Part shown: positions 37,560 through 45,432 of the stretch, one piece after another
Position numbering within the stretch: the stretch's first letter is position 1
Layout: each line of letters opens with the position of its first letter
Source of the DNA: Anaerostipes sp. MSJ-23
GTDB taxonomy: Bacteria; Bacillota; Clostridia; Lachnospirales; Lachnospiraceae
Assembly (NCBI RefSeq): GCF_018918155.1
Contig: NZ_JAHLPY010000001.1
Location: forward strand, 338,757 to 402,756
Length of the DNA stretch: 64,000 nucleotides
Direction of reading: 5' to 3'
Notes under the pieces: model-generated
What the model saw: only the letters and a program-made list of their open reading frames with translations
Databases searched by the model: none
Told to the model about the DNA's origin: nothing
Made by a program: the position numbers and the translations under genes

Positions 37560-37973
37560 TTAGTTTTCTTCAAATTCATCCAATCGTTGTTTCAATATAA
37601 AAATTTGCATCCTTATCTCATCAATAACCTTCTTAAATTCTTCGTCACTCTTTCCGGTTGGATCTTCAAGTCCCCAATTATCATCAAACGGCCTTCCGAT
37701 AAACGGACATCCCACATTACAACCCATTGAAATTGCAATATCCGGTACTGGTATCTCATCAATCAGCTTACTATATTGTCCTTCTGCTTCCATATCAATT
37801 CCATACAATTCTTTCATAATCCGGACTGCATCCTGATTAATCTGTAGTTTCGTTTCTGTCCCTGCCGAATAACTTTCAAATACATCCGAAGCCAGATGTT
37901 TTCCCAAAGCTTCTGCGATCTGGCTTCTGCATGAATTATGAACGCATATAAAAGCAACTTTTTTCTTATTCAT
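37560..37973 (-). CDS. arsC: Arsenate reductase, thioredoxin-linked type
   Basis: 137 residues. The LMW-PTP-like P-loop CVHNSCRS (Cys10, Arg16) and the redox pair in SMGCNVGCPF (Cys85, Cys89) match the thioredoxin-coupled ArsC. It reduces arsenate to arsenite. It follows the ArsR gene by 20 bp. No arsenite efflux pump is found in the window, so detoxification would need one elsewhere. Confidence 0.92.
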   Translation of the reverse strand: MNKKKVAFICVHNSCRSQIAEALGKHLASDVFESYSAGTETKLQINQDAVRIMKELYGIDMEAEGQYSKLIDEIPVPDIAISMGCNVGCPFIGRPFDDNWGLEDPTGKSDEEFKKVIDEIRMQIFILKQRLDEFEEN

Positions 37974-37993
37974 ACTTGAACTTCTCCTTTAAT

Positions 37994-38293
37994 TTATTTG
38001 CAACAATCCCCGTCACCGCATCCAAGGCAAGTAAGGGATTCTATAAAGTGTTTGTAATTCATCAATGTCTCACAATTCAAAGAATAGTGATGCCATTTTC
38101 CTTCCTTACGATCATTCACAAGGCCGCATCCTACCAGTATCTTCATATGATGGGATAAAGTTGGCTGGGTAATTTCAAATCTTTCCAAAAGTTTACACCC
38201 GCACTTTTCTCCATCCGACAGCATCTGTACAATTTCCAGCCGGTTCGCATCGCCCAAAGCCTTGCATATCAAAGCCACATCCATTGCATTCAT
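37994..38293 (-). CDS. arsR: ArsR family regulator
   Basis: 99 residues, winged helix. GEKCGCKLLERFEITQPTLSHHMKIL holds the ELCVC-like metalloid site (CGC) of the ArsR arsenite sensor, and a C-terminal CLGCGDGDCC tail adds cysteines. It should repress arsRC until arsenite binds. GAGGTG precedes the ATG. A sigma-A promoter with a dyad lies upstream. Confidence 0.9.
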   Translation of the reverse strand: MNAMDVALICKALGDANRLEIVQMLSDGEKCGCKLLERFEITQPTLSHHMKILVGCGLVNDRKEGKWHHYSLNCETLMNYKHFIESLTCLGCGDGDCCK

Positions 38294-38326
38294 ATTGACA
38301 CCTCACATTGATCATTGTCTATGTTC

Positions 38327-38356
38327 AATATAATATATACATAGATATTTGTCAAT
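38327..38356 (-). promoter_or_regulatory. arsR promoter with dyad
   Basis: Minus strand TTGACA (38351-38356), 18 bp, TATATT (38327-38332). The imperfect palindrome ATACATA...TGTATGTAT spans the -35 region, a likely ArsR site. Confidence 0.7.
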
Positions 38357-38368
38357 GTATGTATTTTA

Positions 38369-38398
38369 AAAAAAGAGAATCAAGTTTTTGATTCTCTT
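38369..38398 (-). terminator. Terminator after frdB
   Basis: Perfect 10-bp stem AGAGAATCAA/TTGATTCTCT with a GTTT loop, followed on the minus strand by a long T run. It ends the frd operon before the ars promoter. Confidence 0.88.
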
Positions 38399-38429
38399 CA
38401 TACATTCATTATAGCTTTTATCATCCATT

Positions 38430-39140
38430 TTATTTGCCCCAAACAGCCGCTGCATTCGACCTTACAAGCAGTTCTTCCACAGGCAGACCAATCGGACAAA
38501 TATCATGACAAGATAACGACTTCCCGCATCCCTCAAAATATTTCTTCTTATATTCAGCAGAAATCTCATTCAAATGAGTGCTTTCCTGTTCTTCATTCAG
38601 AATCCGAAATGCGTTGACTGCAGCAACAGCGCCTGCGAAAGTCCCATTTGCAGAGAAGTTAGGACACACTTCAAGGCAGCAGCCACACATCAGACAGCGT
38701 GCCGACTGGTATCTCGGTTCATGTGTCCACGGATTCATATAAGCTTCACTTTCAAGCCAAAGGTTCAGTTTTTTCAAATTTTCAAACAGAATTGACCGAT
38801 CAACGATCAAATCTCTTACAAGCGGAAATTTGCTTAAAGGTTCCAAGGTGATTGTAGAACCTTTTAACGTATGTAGAAATGTAGAGCATGCCAGCCTCGG
38901 ACGTTCGTTAATCAGCATGGCGCAAGCCCCACATTTTCGCACCATACAGCTACATTCCCAGCTGATGGGAGTAACTATATTCCCTGAATTATCTTTCAAA
39001 GGGGTTCTACTGTTCAATTCCTTTAGAACATTGGCAACAGAGCTGTTTTTGCTTCCGTCAAACTCAAATTCCTGCCAATAACTGTCTGATTTCTGACTCT
39101 CCTGCCGCCTGATTCTTATTTTATATACCAAGTGAATCAC
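38430..39140 (-). CDS. frdB: Fumarate reductase/succinate dehydrogenase iron-sulfur subunit
   Basis: 236 residues. The plant-type 2Fe-2S cysteines are in CSCMVRKCGACAM with the last Cys in RLAC; the 4Fe-4S set is CLMCGCCLEVCP; the last cluster uses CGKSLSCHDICP. It carries electrons between the cytochrome b hemes and FrdA. It overlaps frdA by 4 bp. It ends the operon that starts with cadC or cadA. Confidence 0.9.
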   Translation of the reverse strand: MIHLVYKIRIRRQESQKSDSYWQEFEFDGSKNSSVANVLKELNSRTPLKDNSGNIVTPISWECSCMVRKCGACAMLINERPRLACSTFLHTLKGSTITLEPLSKFPLVRDLIVDRSILFENLKKLNLWLESEAYMNPWTHEPRYQSARCLMCGCCLEVCPNFSANGTFAGAVAAVNAFRILNEEQESTHLNEISAEYKKKYFEGCGKSLSCHDICPIGLPVEELLVRSNAAAVWGK

Positions 39141-40681
39141 CGCCTTTCTGGAACAGGTACAAAGGAAATCTGTATCTGCTTTCCATCAAATCTGGCTACC
39201 GTTGTTTTAAGGTAATCATCGTCATTGTTCTTCGGATAATCCTCCCGCCAGTGTGCACCACGGCTTTCTTTTCTTGCAAGAGCACTCTTTAGAACTGCCA
39301 TGCCAAGCAATGGAAGATTTCCTGTCAGCGCTTGTACCGTTTGAATCCCATTTAACAACGTATTCTCATTTCTGACAACGCCCATAGTATCCTGCATCAC
39401 TTTGTTTAATTGCTTTATTTCTGAAATTTGAGACGTTGGTGGAAAATCTATCTGTGTCGCACAAGATAGATCTACTACATCTGCCTGTTCACATGCTGAT
39501 TTTGCCGCAACACGTCCTCCGTATAACGCTCCTAACAGAGAATTTCCACCAAGACGGTTGGCACCATGATATTGGGCACAGCATTCTCCGGCAGCGTAAA
39601 GATTCTGAATCGGCGTTCTGTGCTGCTCATCCACCAGAATGCCTCCCATAAAATAGTGAATTCCCGGTAAAACAGACACCGGTTCCTTTCGTATATCTTT
39701 ATGCAGATAGGTCATACAATCGTCTGCCAGACCAGATAGCTTATTTGAAATAATCTCGTCCGATATTTCCGTCATGTCAAGAAATACCTCTGATTCATGG
39801 CTGACCTTCCATATCTCTCTGGCGGTAATATCTCGTGGCATCAGATTTCCAAGCTCCGGGTATTTTTCCTCCATGAAATACCATTGTTTTCCATCTTTCA
39901 TGGCCAACAACCTGCCACCTTCCCCTCTGGCCGCCTCGCTGATGAGCATGCGTTTTCCACCACATTTCACAGTTGTCGGATGATACTGGATCATCTCGCC
40001 ATTTGCCAGAGGAACACCAAGCCGGAACAATTCTGCGGTGACTTCTCCTGTATTGCTCAGCGAACCCGTTGTATTTCCAAACAATCCGTGCATACCACCG
40101 GTGGCAACAATAACCGCATCCCCCGGTAATTCCACAGTCTCCTGACTGTATTCATCCCTGATTACGCAGCCACAACAAATATTGTCACACAGACGAAGTG
40201 TTAGGAAAGAATGATGGCTGAACCGTTCTACCATACCAGATGCTTCTTTCCTGCGAACAGCGTCTATCATAGCTGTCATGATCTGCTTCCCGGTATCGCT
40301 CTGCGCAAAAGCAGTCCTTTTCTTTTTCTGCCCGCCAAAATTCCGCAGATCCACATCATCATAGCCGCTCATGTTAAATTGAACTCCAAGTTTTAACAGC
40401 CAGTGCACCAGCTCCGGTGCTGCCTGTGTCATTCCCCAAACTGCATTTGGGTCTGCCAGACCGCAAGCTGCCTTTATTGTATCTGTGAAATGTTCTTCGG
40501 GACTGTCGTTTTCATCTTTTGTATTCAAAGCTGCGTTGATACCGCCCTCCGCCATAACAGACTGCGCCCGCTCTGATGGAAATGAGGAAACTAGTTTTAC
40601 ATTGCATCCATTTTCCGCTGCCTGCAAAGCCGCTGAAAGTCCTGCCAGTCCAGCACCTATAATAATAATTGTCTTACTCAT
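39137..40681 (-). CDS. frdA: Fumarate reductase/succinate dehydrogenase flavoprotein subunit
   Basis: 514 residues. FAD motif IIGAGLAGLSAA, substrate motifs SEAARGEGGRL and HYFMGGI, and the end motif GANRLGGNSLLGALYGG are present. In enzymes with covalent FAD a His sits in RSHTVAAEGG; here the aligned residue is Gln40 (RAQSVMAEGG), so FAD is probably not covalent. No signal peptide, so the active site faces the cytoplasm. The ATG at 40681 overlaps the cytochrome b stop as ATGA. Direction (succinate or fumarate) cannot be read from sequence. Confidence 0.9.
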   Translation of the reverse strand: MSKTIIIIGAGLAGLSAALQAAENGCNVKLVSSFPSERAQSVMAEGGINAALNTKDENDSPEEHFTDTIKAACGLADPNAVWGMTQAAPELVHWLLKLGVQFNMSGYDDVDLRNFGGQKKKRTAFAQSDTGKQIMTAMIDAVRRKEASGMVERFSHHSFLTLRLCDNICCGCVIRDEYSQETVELPGDAVIVATGGMHGLFGNTTGSLSNTGEVTAELFRLGVPLANGEMIQYHPTTVKCGGKRMLISEAARGEGGRLLAMKDGKQWYFMEEKYPELGNLMPRDITAREIWKVSHESEVFLDMTEISDEIISNKLSGLADDCMTYLHKDIRKEPVSVLPGIHYFMGGILVDEQHRTPIQNLYAAGECCAQYHGANRLGGNSLLGALYGGRVAAKSACEQADVVDLSCATQIDFPPTSQISEIKQLNKVMQDTMGVVRNENTLLNGIQTVQALTGNLPLLGMAVLKSALARKESRGAHWREDYPKNNDDDYLKTTVARFDGKQIQISFVPVPERR

Positions 40682-41217
40682 AGATATTGCCACCCAATAT
40701 AATAGAAAATAACTGCGCCCGCTATAAACAGAAGGAGCACCGAAAGAATCAAATAAATATCACCCCTTCGTTCTTTATAACTGATGATTCCCAGCGATAC
40801 GAGCAATGGGCGGATATTGATAAAAATATGAACAAAGATTGCCGCCACGAACAAAAGCTGAGTTACCATCTTTACCGTTGTAAAAGGGAACAAAATATAT
40901 GTCCCATTCTGCACCTTTCCAAACAAGCCAATATGGAAGAACAGCAGGATCAGTATTGCCAGCCCACTGGCTCGTCTCGCCCAGAATATGGCGTTCTGTT
41001 TCAGATACATTTTTCCGGATTGTTTCGCTGCCCGTAAACTCTGAACTGTCAGGACGGTACCCATCACCGTATGCACAACAAGAATACCAACACCAATCCA
41101 TGCAAGAAGTTTCCCTGCACTACTTCCAACTCCGTTCAGCATAAAGCTGCCCATGATTCCATGAATCATAAAAATGAGAAGCATTAAAACAGACAAAATC
41201 GTATTCCATTTTCTCAT
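40678..41217 (-). CDS. Diheme cytochrome b membrane subunit (SdhC/FrdC-like)
   Basis: 179 residues with five predicted membrane segments (about 7-27, 37-57, 82-100, 115-135, 152-172). Membrane histidines His19, His49, His95 and His130 fit two b hemes. It should anchor FrdAB and link it to a quinone or another membrane electron donor. It starts 10 bp after the small flavinylation-motif protein gene and overlaps frdA by ATGA. Menaquinone use in this organism is unknown. Confidence 0.8.
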   Translation of the reverse strand: MRKWNTILSVLMLLIFMIHGIMGSFMLNGVGSSAGKLLAWIGVGILVVHTVMGTVLTVQSLRAAKQSGKMYLKQNAIFWARRASGLAILILLFFHIGLFGKVQNGTYILFPFTTVKMVTQLLFVAAIFVHIFINIRPLLVSLGIISYKERRGDIYLILSVLLLFIAGAVIFYYIGWQYL

Positions 41218-41227
41218 AAATTCCCGC

Positions 41228-41746
41228 TCACCTCATTTCTTCGCTGTCCATGATCATATAGTCCATCTGTGTTAGCGTTGTAACGTCAATAAAATCATCT
41301 GATGCCAGGAATACATCATACTTTCCACTTATCACTCTTGATAGCATCATTGTGTTACTGTACTCTTTCAGATCTACGGAAAAACCGGCCTGTTTCAACC
41401 TGTCACAGAGTTTCTTAGCATAACTGACAAGCGGATAATCCGTCTCAGATACATATAACCGAAAACTAATGTCCGTTTTCATGAGATCTGTTTCATTTGT
41501 TTCCGAATCGTCCAGTGCCAATTCTTTTAATTTATTCCGGGCGTTCTCGTTGTCGAGACCATCTGACATCATATTAATACCGAGAACATAAGAGCCTTCC
41601 AACTGTGCGGAGGCTTGAGCCGCCTTTTTTGACTTCGGTGTTGCTCCTGTGACTGCATCAATTATAGAAGGCGGTGAATGTAAAATGACACCAAAACCTA
41701 CAAGAAAAACAATCGTAACAACTAACAGAATCAGTTTTCGTTTCAC
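41228..41746 (-). CDS. Membrane-anchored protein with flavinylation-like motif
   Basis: 172 residues, GTG start with GAGG 7 nt upstream. One N-terminal membrane segment (about 4-22) is followed at once by DAVTGATPKS (30-39). This resembles the Dxx(S/T)GAT motif in which ApbE attaches FMN to Thr (here Thr36). The rest (about 100-170) faintly resembles the C-terminal lobe of peptide-binding proteins. It sits between cadA and the cytochrome b gene, so it may carry electrons on the outer face. No family I know fits the whole protein; function is inference. Confidence 0.6.
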   Translation of the reverse strand: MKRKLILLVVTIVFLVGFGVILHSPPSIIDAVTGATPKSKKAAQASAQLEGSYVLGINMMSDGLDNENARNKLKELALDDSETNETDLMKTDISFRLYVSETDYPLVSYAKKLCDRLKQAGFSVDLKEYSNTMMLSRVISGKYDVFLASDDFIDVTTLTQMDYMIMDSEEMR

Positions 41747-41762
41747 ATTCCTACCTCATTTC

Positions 41763-44117
41763 CTATTTTTTCAAAATTCTCATTGCGTTCAAAACAGCAA
41801 TTATGGTAACGCCTACATCACCAAATACAGCTTCCCACATTCCCGCAATACCAAGAGCGCCAAGAATCAGGAACACACTCTTAATCCCAAGAGCAATCAC
41901 TATATTCTGCATGACAATCTGTTTTGTCGCTTTTGCTACTTCAATCGCGTCCACCAGCTTAGACGGTTCATCTGTCATCAGAACTACATCTGCTGCTTCA
42001 ATGGCCGCATCCGAACCAAGCCCACCCATTGCAATACCAACATCTGCACGGGCAAGGACAGGAGCGTCATTGATACCATCACCAACAAAAGCCAATTTGC
42101 TTCCCGGTCTCTTTTTACTATCTAAAAGCTCAACCTTTTCCACTTTTTGGTCAGGAAGCAGCTGTACATAATATTCATCCAACTGCAATTCTTCTGCAAC
42201 GGACTTCCCAATTTTTTCATCATCACCGGTAAGCATGACTGTTTTTTCCACGCCGATATGTTTCAGGTCAGAAATTGCTTTTTTACTGTCAGGCTTCACT
42301 TCATCTGTTATCAAAATACATCCTGCATATTGACCATCTACAGCCAAATAAACTTTTGTACCTGCGTTTTCACAGGTTGTGTACTCTATACATTCTGTAT
42401 CCATAAGTTTCGTATTGCCAGCAAAAACTTTCTTTTCCCCTGCCATTACACTGATTCCATATCCTGAAATTTCCTTATAATCAGAAATCACTGACTGATC
42501 AATTTCTTTTCCATAAGCAGCAAGAATGGATTTTGCAATAGGATGGTTAGAAAAACTCTCTGCCTCTGCCGCATACTCCAGAACCTGTTCTTTTGAAAAT
42601 CCATTTGCAGGCAAAATATCCGTCACATTGAAAACACCTTTTGTAAGTGTTCCGGTTTTATCGAACACAATAACGCTGACATTATTAAGTGCCTCTAAAT
42701 AATTGCTTCCTTTTACAAGAACACCTCGTTTAGATGCTGCACCAATGCCGCCGAAGAAAGTCAGCGGGATTGAAATAACCAATGCACATGGACAAGATAC
42801 CACAAGGAAAACAAATCCTCTGCGAATCCACTCTGTCCAGCCTCCGCCAAGAATGATCGGTGGCAGAATCGCCAGAAAAGCTGCTAAGATTACAACCACA
42901 GGTGTATAATAACGTGCAAATGTAGTAATAAAATTTTCTGTTGGTGCTTTTCGGCTTGACGCATTTTCCACAAGATCAATAATCTTTGAAGCCGTAGATT
43001 CACCAAATGCTTTTGTTGTCTTAATCATTAAGACACCCGTCTGATTCATACAACCGGAAAGTGCTTCGTCTCCTTTATGAACACTTCTCGGAACTGATTC
43101 TCCTGTTAAGGCCCTTGTATCCAGCATAGAATCTCCATCCAATACCACACCGTCTAATGGAATTTTTTCACCAGGCTTTACAATAATAATCTCACCAATG
43201 GAGACATTTTCTGGAGATATGGTAATCAATTCCCCATTTCTTCTTACTGTAGCAGAATCTGGACGTATATCCATTAAGTCTGATATAGATTTTCTGGAAC
43301 GCTTAACAGCCAATGACTGAAAAAATTCACCTACCTGATAGAATAGCATAACAGCAACTGCTTCTGGATATTCACCAATGACAAAAGCCCCAATCGTAGA
43401 AACACTCATCAAAAAATGTTCATCAAATACACGCCCCTTTGAAATGTTCCTCACAGCCTGCCATACAACATCTCCACCAAGAATAACATAAGAAACAATG
43501 AGAAAAGCTAACTCGATAGGCAGTGGCACTTTCGCAAAAACAGTCAATGCTATACCAAAGGCATAGATTGCTGCACCAATCGCTAAACGAACTGTCAGCT
43601 TCTTATCCTCATTGTTATAGGATTCATTGGCCTCCTGCTTTTTTTCCGGTATATAAGATTCCTGTACAATTTCAGAAACTTCCACATCTGGCTCATGGCT
43701 ATGAACAATCGTTTCAATCTGACTGGCTATCGTATCTGCGGCTGTCTGAGCAACATTGATTGTAAGCGTCTGCTTCATCAAATTTACCACTGAGGATTGC
43801 ACTCCATCCAACTCTCCGACTTCTTTTTCAATTTTTGCAGAACAATTCGGACAATCCAATCCTTTTAACGAATAACTCTTTGTAACATTCATAACGGTTT
43901 CTTCCTGAACTTCCACATCTGGCTCATGACTATGAACAATCGTTTCAATCTGACTGGCTATCGTATCTGCGGATGTCTGAGTAACATTGATTGTAAGCGT
44001 CTGCTTCATCAGATTTACCACTGAGGATTGCACTCCATCCAACTCTCCGACTTCTTTTTCAATTTTTGCGGAACAATTTGGACAGTCCAACCCTTTTAAT
44101 AGAAATATGCGTTTCAT
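41763..44117 (-). CDS. cadA: Heavy-metal P-type ATPase with two near-identical metal-binding domains
   Basis: 784 residues. Two N-terminal HMA domains, each with GLDCPNCSAKIEKEVGELDG, are followed by the ATPase core with the CPC motif SCPCALVISIP, phosphorylation site DKTGTLTKG and hinge GDGINDAPVLARADVG. The CPC plus following residues fit Cd/Zn/Pb exporters rather than copper. The two HMA domains arise from a tandem DNA duplication. It is downstream of cadC with a second CadC-type operator between them. The small flavinylation-motif gene starts 16 bp after its stop. Confidence 0.92.
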   Translation of the reverse strand: MKRIFLLKGLDCPNCSAKIEKEVGELDGVQSSVVNLMKQTLTINVTQTSADTIASQIETIVHSHEPDVEVQEETVMNVTKSYSLKGLDCPNCSAKIEKEVGELDGVQSSVVNLMKQTLTINVAQTAADTIASQIETIVHSHEPDVEVSEIVQESYIPEKKQEANESYNNEDKKLTVRLAIGAAIYAFGIALTVFAKVPLPIELAFLIVSYVILGGDVVWQAVRNISKGRVFDEHFLMSVSTIGAFVIGEYPEAVAVMLFYQVGEFFQSLAVKRSRKSISDLMDIRPDSATVRRNGELITISPENVSIGEIIIVKPGEKIPLDGVVLDGDSMLDTRALTGESVPRSVHKGDEALSGCMNQTGVLMIKTTKAFGESTASKIIDLVENASSRKAPTENFITTFARYYTPVVVILAAFLAILPPIILGGGWTEWIRRGFVFLVVSCPCALVISIPLTFFGGIGAASKRGVLVKGSNYLEALNNVSVIVFDKTGTLTKGVFNVTDILPANGFSKEQVLEYAAEAESFSNHPIAKSILAAYGKEIDQSVISDYKEISGYGISVMAGEKKVFAGNTKLMDTECIEYTTCENAGTKVYLAVDGQYAGCILITDEVKPDSKKAISDLKHIGVEKTVMLTGDDEKIGKSVAEELQLDEYYVQLLPDQKVEKVELLDSKKRPGSKLAFVGDGINDAPVLARADVGIAMGGLGSDAAIEAADVVLMTDEPSKLVDAIEVAKATKQIVMQNIVIALGIKSVFLILGALGIAGMWEAVFGDVGVTIIAVLNAMRILKK
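43679..44099. repeat. Tandem duplication of the HMA-coding segment
   Basis: 190 bp at 43679-43868 is repeated at 43910-44099 with eight differences that I count by eye (about 96% identity), offset 231 bp, in frame. It duplicates the metal-binding domain of CadA. Confidence 0.9.
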
Positions 44118-44139
44118 GATAATCTCCTTACAATTTGTT

Positions 44140-44163
44140 TAGTTGTTCAATTACTCAACTATA
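44140..44163. promoter_or_regulatory. Second CadC-type operator, before cadA
   Basis: TAGTTGTTCAATTACTCAACTA lies in the 59-bp gap between cadC and cadA and shares CAATTACTCAACTAT with the operator at the cadC promoter. Confidence 0.6.
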
Positions 44164-44176
44164 ATGTTAAAAAATA

Positions 44177-44536
44177 TTATTTCTGCCAAAGATGCTCAAA
44201 TCCCTTGTCAATAATCTCTTTCACGTGATCATCTGCCAGCGAGTAGTAAACTATCTGTGCTTCTTTACGGAATTTTACCAGATTCGCTAGGCGTAATGTC
44301 TTTAACTGATGCGAAATTGCAGATTTTGTTACCCCCAGTAGCACTGCAAGATCACATACACACATCTCACTCTGTTCTAGAGCGTGTAAGATTTGTACTC
44401 TAGTTCCATCTCCAAATAGCTTAAACAAAGAAGCCAACTGGATATAATCATCTTTTAGCTGCATCTTGGATTTCACATCATTCACAATATCCTCATGAAT
44501 TACATCGCAATTACAAATATAAGACGTTTTTGACAT
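44177..44536 (-). CDS. cadC: CadC-type metal-sensing ArsR/SmtB repressor
   Basis: 119 residues, winged helix. Cys8 and Cys10 in YICNCDVIH and the EMCVCDLA pair form the CadC Cd/Pb-binding site; the recognition helix is KSAISHQLKTLR. It should repress its own gene and cadA until Cd, Pb or Zn binds. GGAGGTG precedes the ATG. The promoter upstream overlaps a dyad that recurs in front of cadA. Confidence 0.92.
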   Translation of the reverse strand: MSKTSYICNCDVIHEDIVNDVKSKMQLKDDYIQLASLFKLFGDGTRVQILHALEQSEMCVCDLAVLLGVTKSAISHQLKTLRLANLVKFRKEAQIVYYSLADDHVKEIIDKGFEHLWQK

Positions 44537-44555
44537 ATGTTCACCTCCAAATAAT

Positions 44556-44609
44556 AATAGTTGAACAATTACTCAACTATTATTATACTTATTTTTAAAT
44601 TCATGTCAA
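44556..44609 (-). promoter_or_regulatory. cadC promoter and CadC operator
   Basis: Minus strand TTGACA (44604-44609), 16 bp, TATAAT (44582-44587). Just downstream is the dyad AATAGTTG...CAACTATT (44556-44581) at the transcript start. Confidence 0.8.
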
Positions 44610-44667
44610 TAAGCTGATGTTAGTTCCCCATAAATTTTACAATTAAAACCAGCTCTTTATTCTTTTC

Positions 44668-45105
44668 TTAATCTTTTTTCCCAGTATACCGTTTTGGCTT
44701 TCTTGTCCCACTTCCTGTAAATTCCAAATTTGTAACGCTGAGTTTATATGTAATTGTCATGGTTTCCATATTTTTTAGAACACATACCATTTCATTCGTT
44801 AATTCCGGCAAGCGTTTTAAACACGGAAGTTTCCTTTTGGCATTTGCATATACATGTCTTGCGTCAAAATAGAACTGATTATTTGTAAGAATAGATTTTT
44901 TTGCATTATTATAAAAATCCTTGGCCGAAAGTCTTGTCTCCACTCCTGTTAAATGTAGAAAGTGATCTATTGGAAAAGAAACTTCAAAATATTCATCTCC
45001 ACAAACATACAGAAATGTTTTACCTGCCAAATTTTGGAAATATACGATTTCCGCCTATGTAATACCTTGTCGTATTGCGTTTTTCTTATCTACCTTTGTT
45101 GCCAC
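44668..45105 (-). pseudogene. PBECR4-domain protein interrupted by an amber codon
   Basis: EYFEVSFPIDHFLHLTGVETRLSAKDFYNNA is typical of PBECR4, a phage/mobile-element nuclease-like domain, followed by a basic tail. A good GTG start (45105, GAGG 5 nt upstream) encodes 16 residues, then TAG at 45055-45057, and the same frame continues as AEIVYFQNLAGKTF into the domain. The TTG at 45030 lacks the first part of the domain. This is therefore most likely a one-base nonsense pseudogene; readthrough is possible. It sits 15 bp downstream of the candidate RNA's terminator. Confidence 0.65.
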
Positions 45106-45120
45106 TTATACCTCACATGC

Positions 45121-45297
45121 AAAAAAGAGTGTGGCATTAAACCACACTCTTCTGAGAATTACTTTTGTAAAAGAGTTTTCTACTGGTTGTCAGCCTCGGT
45201 ACCCAGTTAAGACATCTAATGAGATGGAAGTTTACCCTGCTCCATCTGCAGCCCAACTTTTAATGATGCTCTTACATCGAGAACATTTCTGTTCTTG
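45121..45297 (-). ncRNA. Candidate structured RNA of about 175 nt
   Basis: A promoter (-10 at 45303-45308) and a terminator (AGAGTGTGG/CCACACTCT, 45126-45150, then T6) delimit a short transcript without an ORF. It folds into successive hairpins: GAACA/TGTTC (45281-45294), GATG/CATC (45265-45278), GATGG/CCATC (45223-45246) and CTGG/CCAG (45183-45206). I do not recognise the family. Confidence 0.6.
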
Positions 45298-45302
45298 CTT
45301 TT

Positions 45303-45329
45303 ATTATACTCAATCATAAAAAAAATCAA
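45303..45329 (-). promoter_or_regulatory. Promoter of the candidate RNA
   Basis: TATAAT on the minus strand at 45303-45308 with TTGATT 15 bp, or GTTGAT 16 bp, upstream. The spacing is slightly short. Confidence 0.5.
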
Positions 45330-45432
45330 CACAGATTAGCAAATTATATTATTCCGATCCGATCTTCCAAAGGTGTAAATTTTACGTTTCTATCCAAGAA
45401 GCCCAATAAAATCAAGACTTTTGCCCAGTCCC

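Noticed and set aside
37361..37579. 72-codon open frame on the minus strand, Lys/Arg-rich
   Set aside because: It overlaps the end of arsC and spans an inverted repeat; no recognisable protein.
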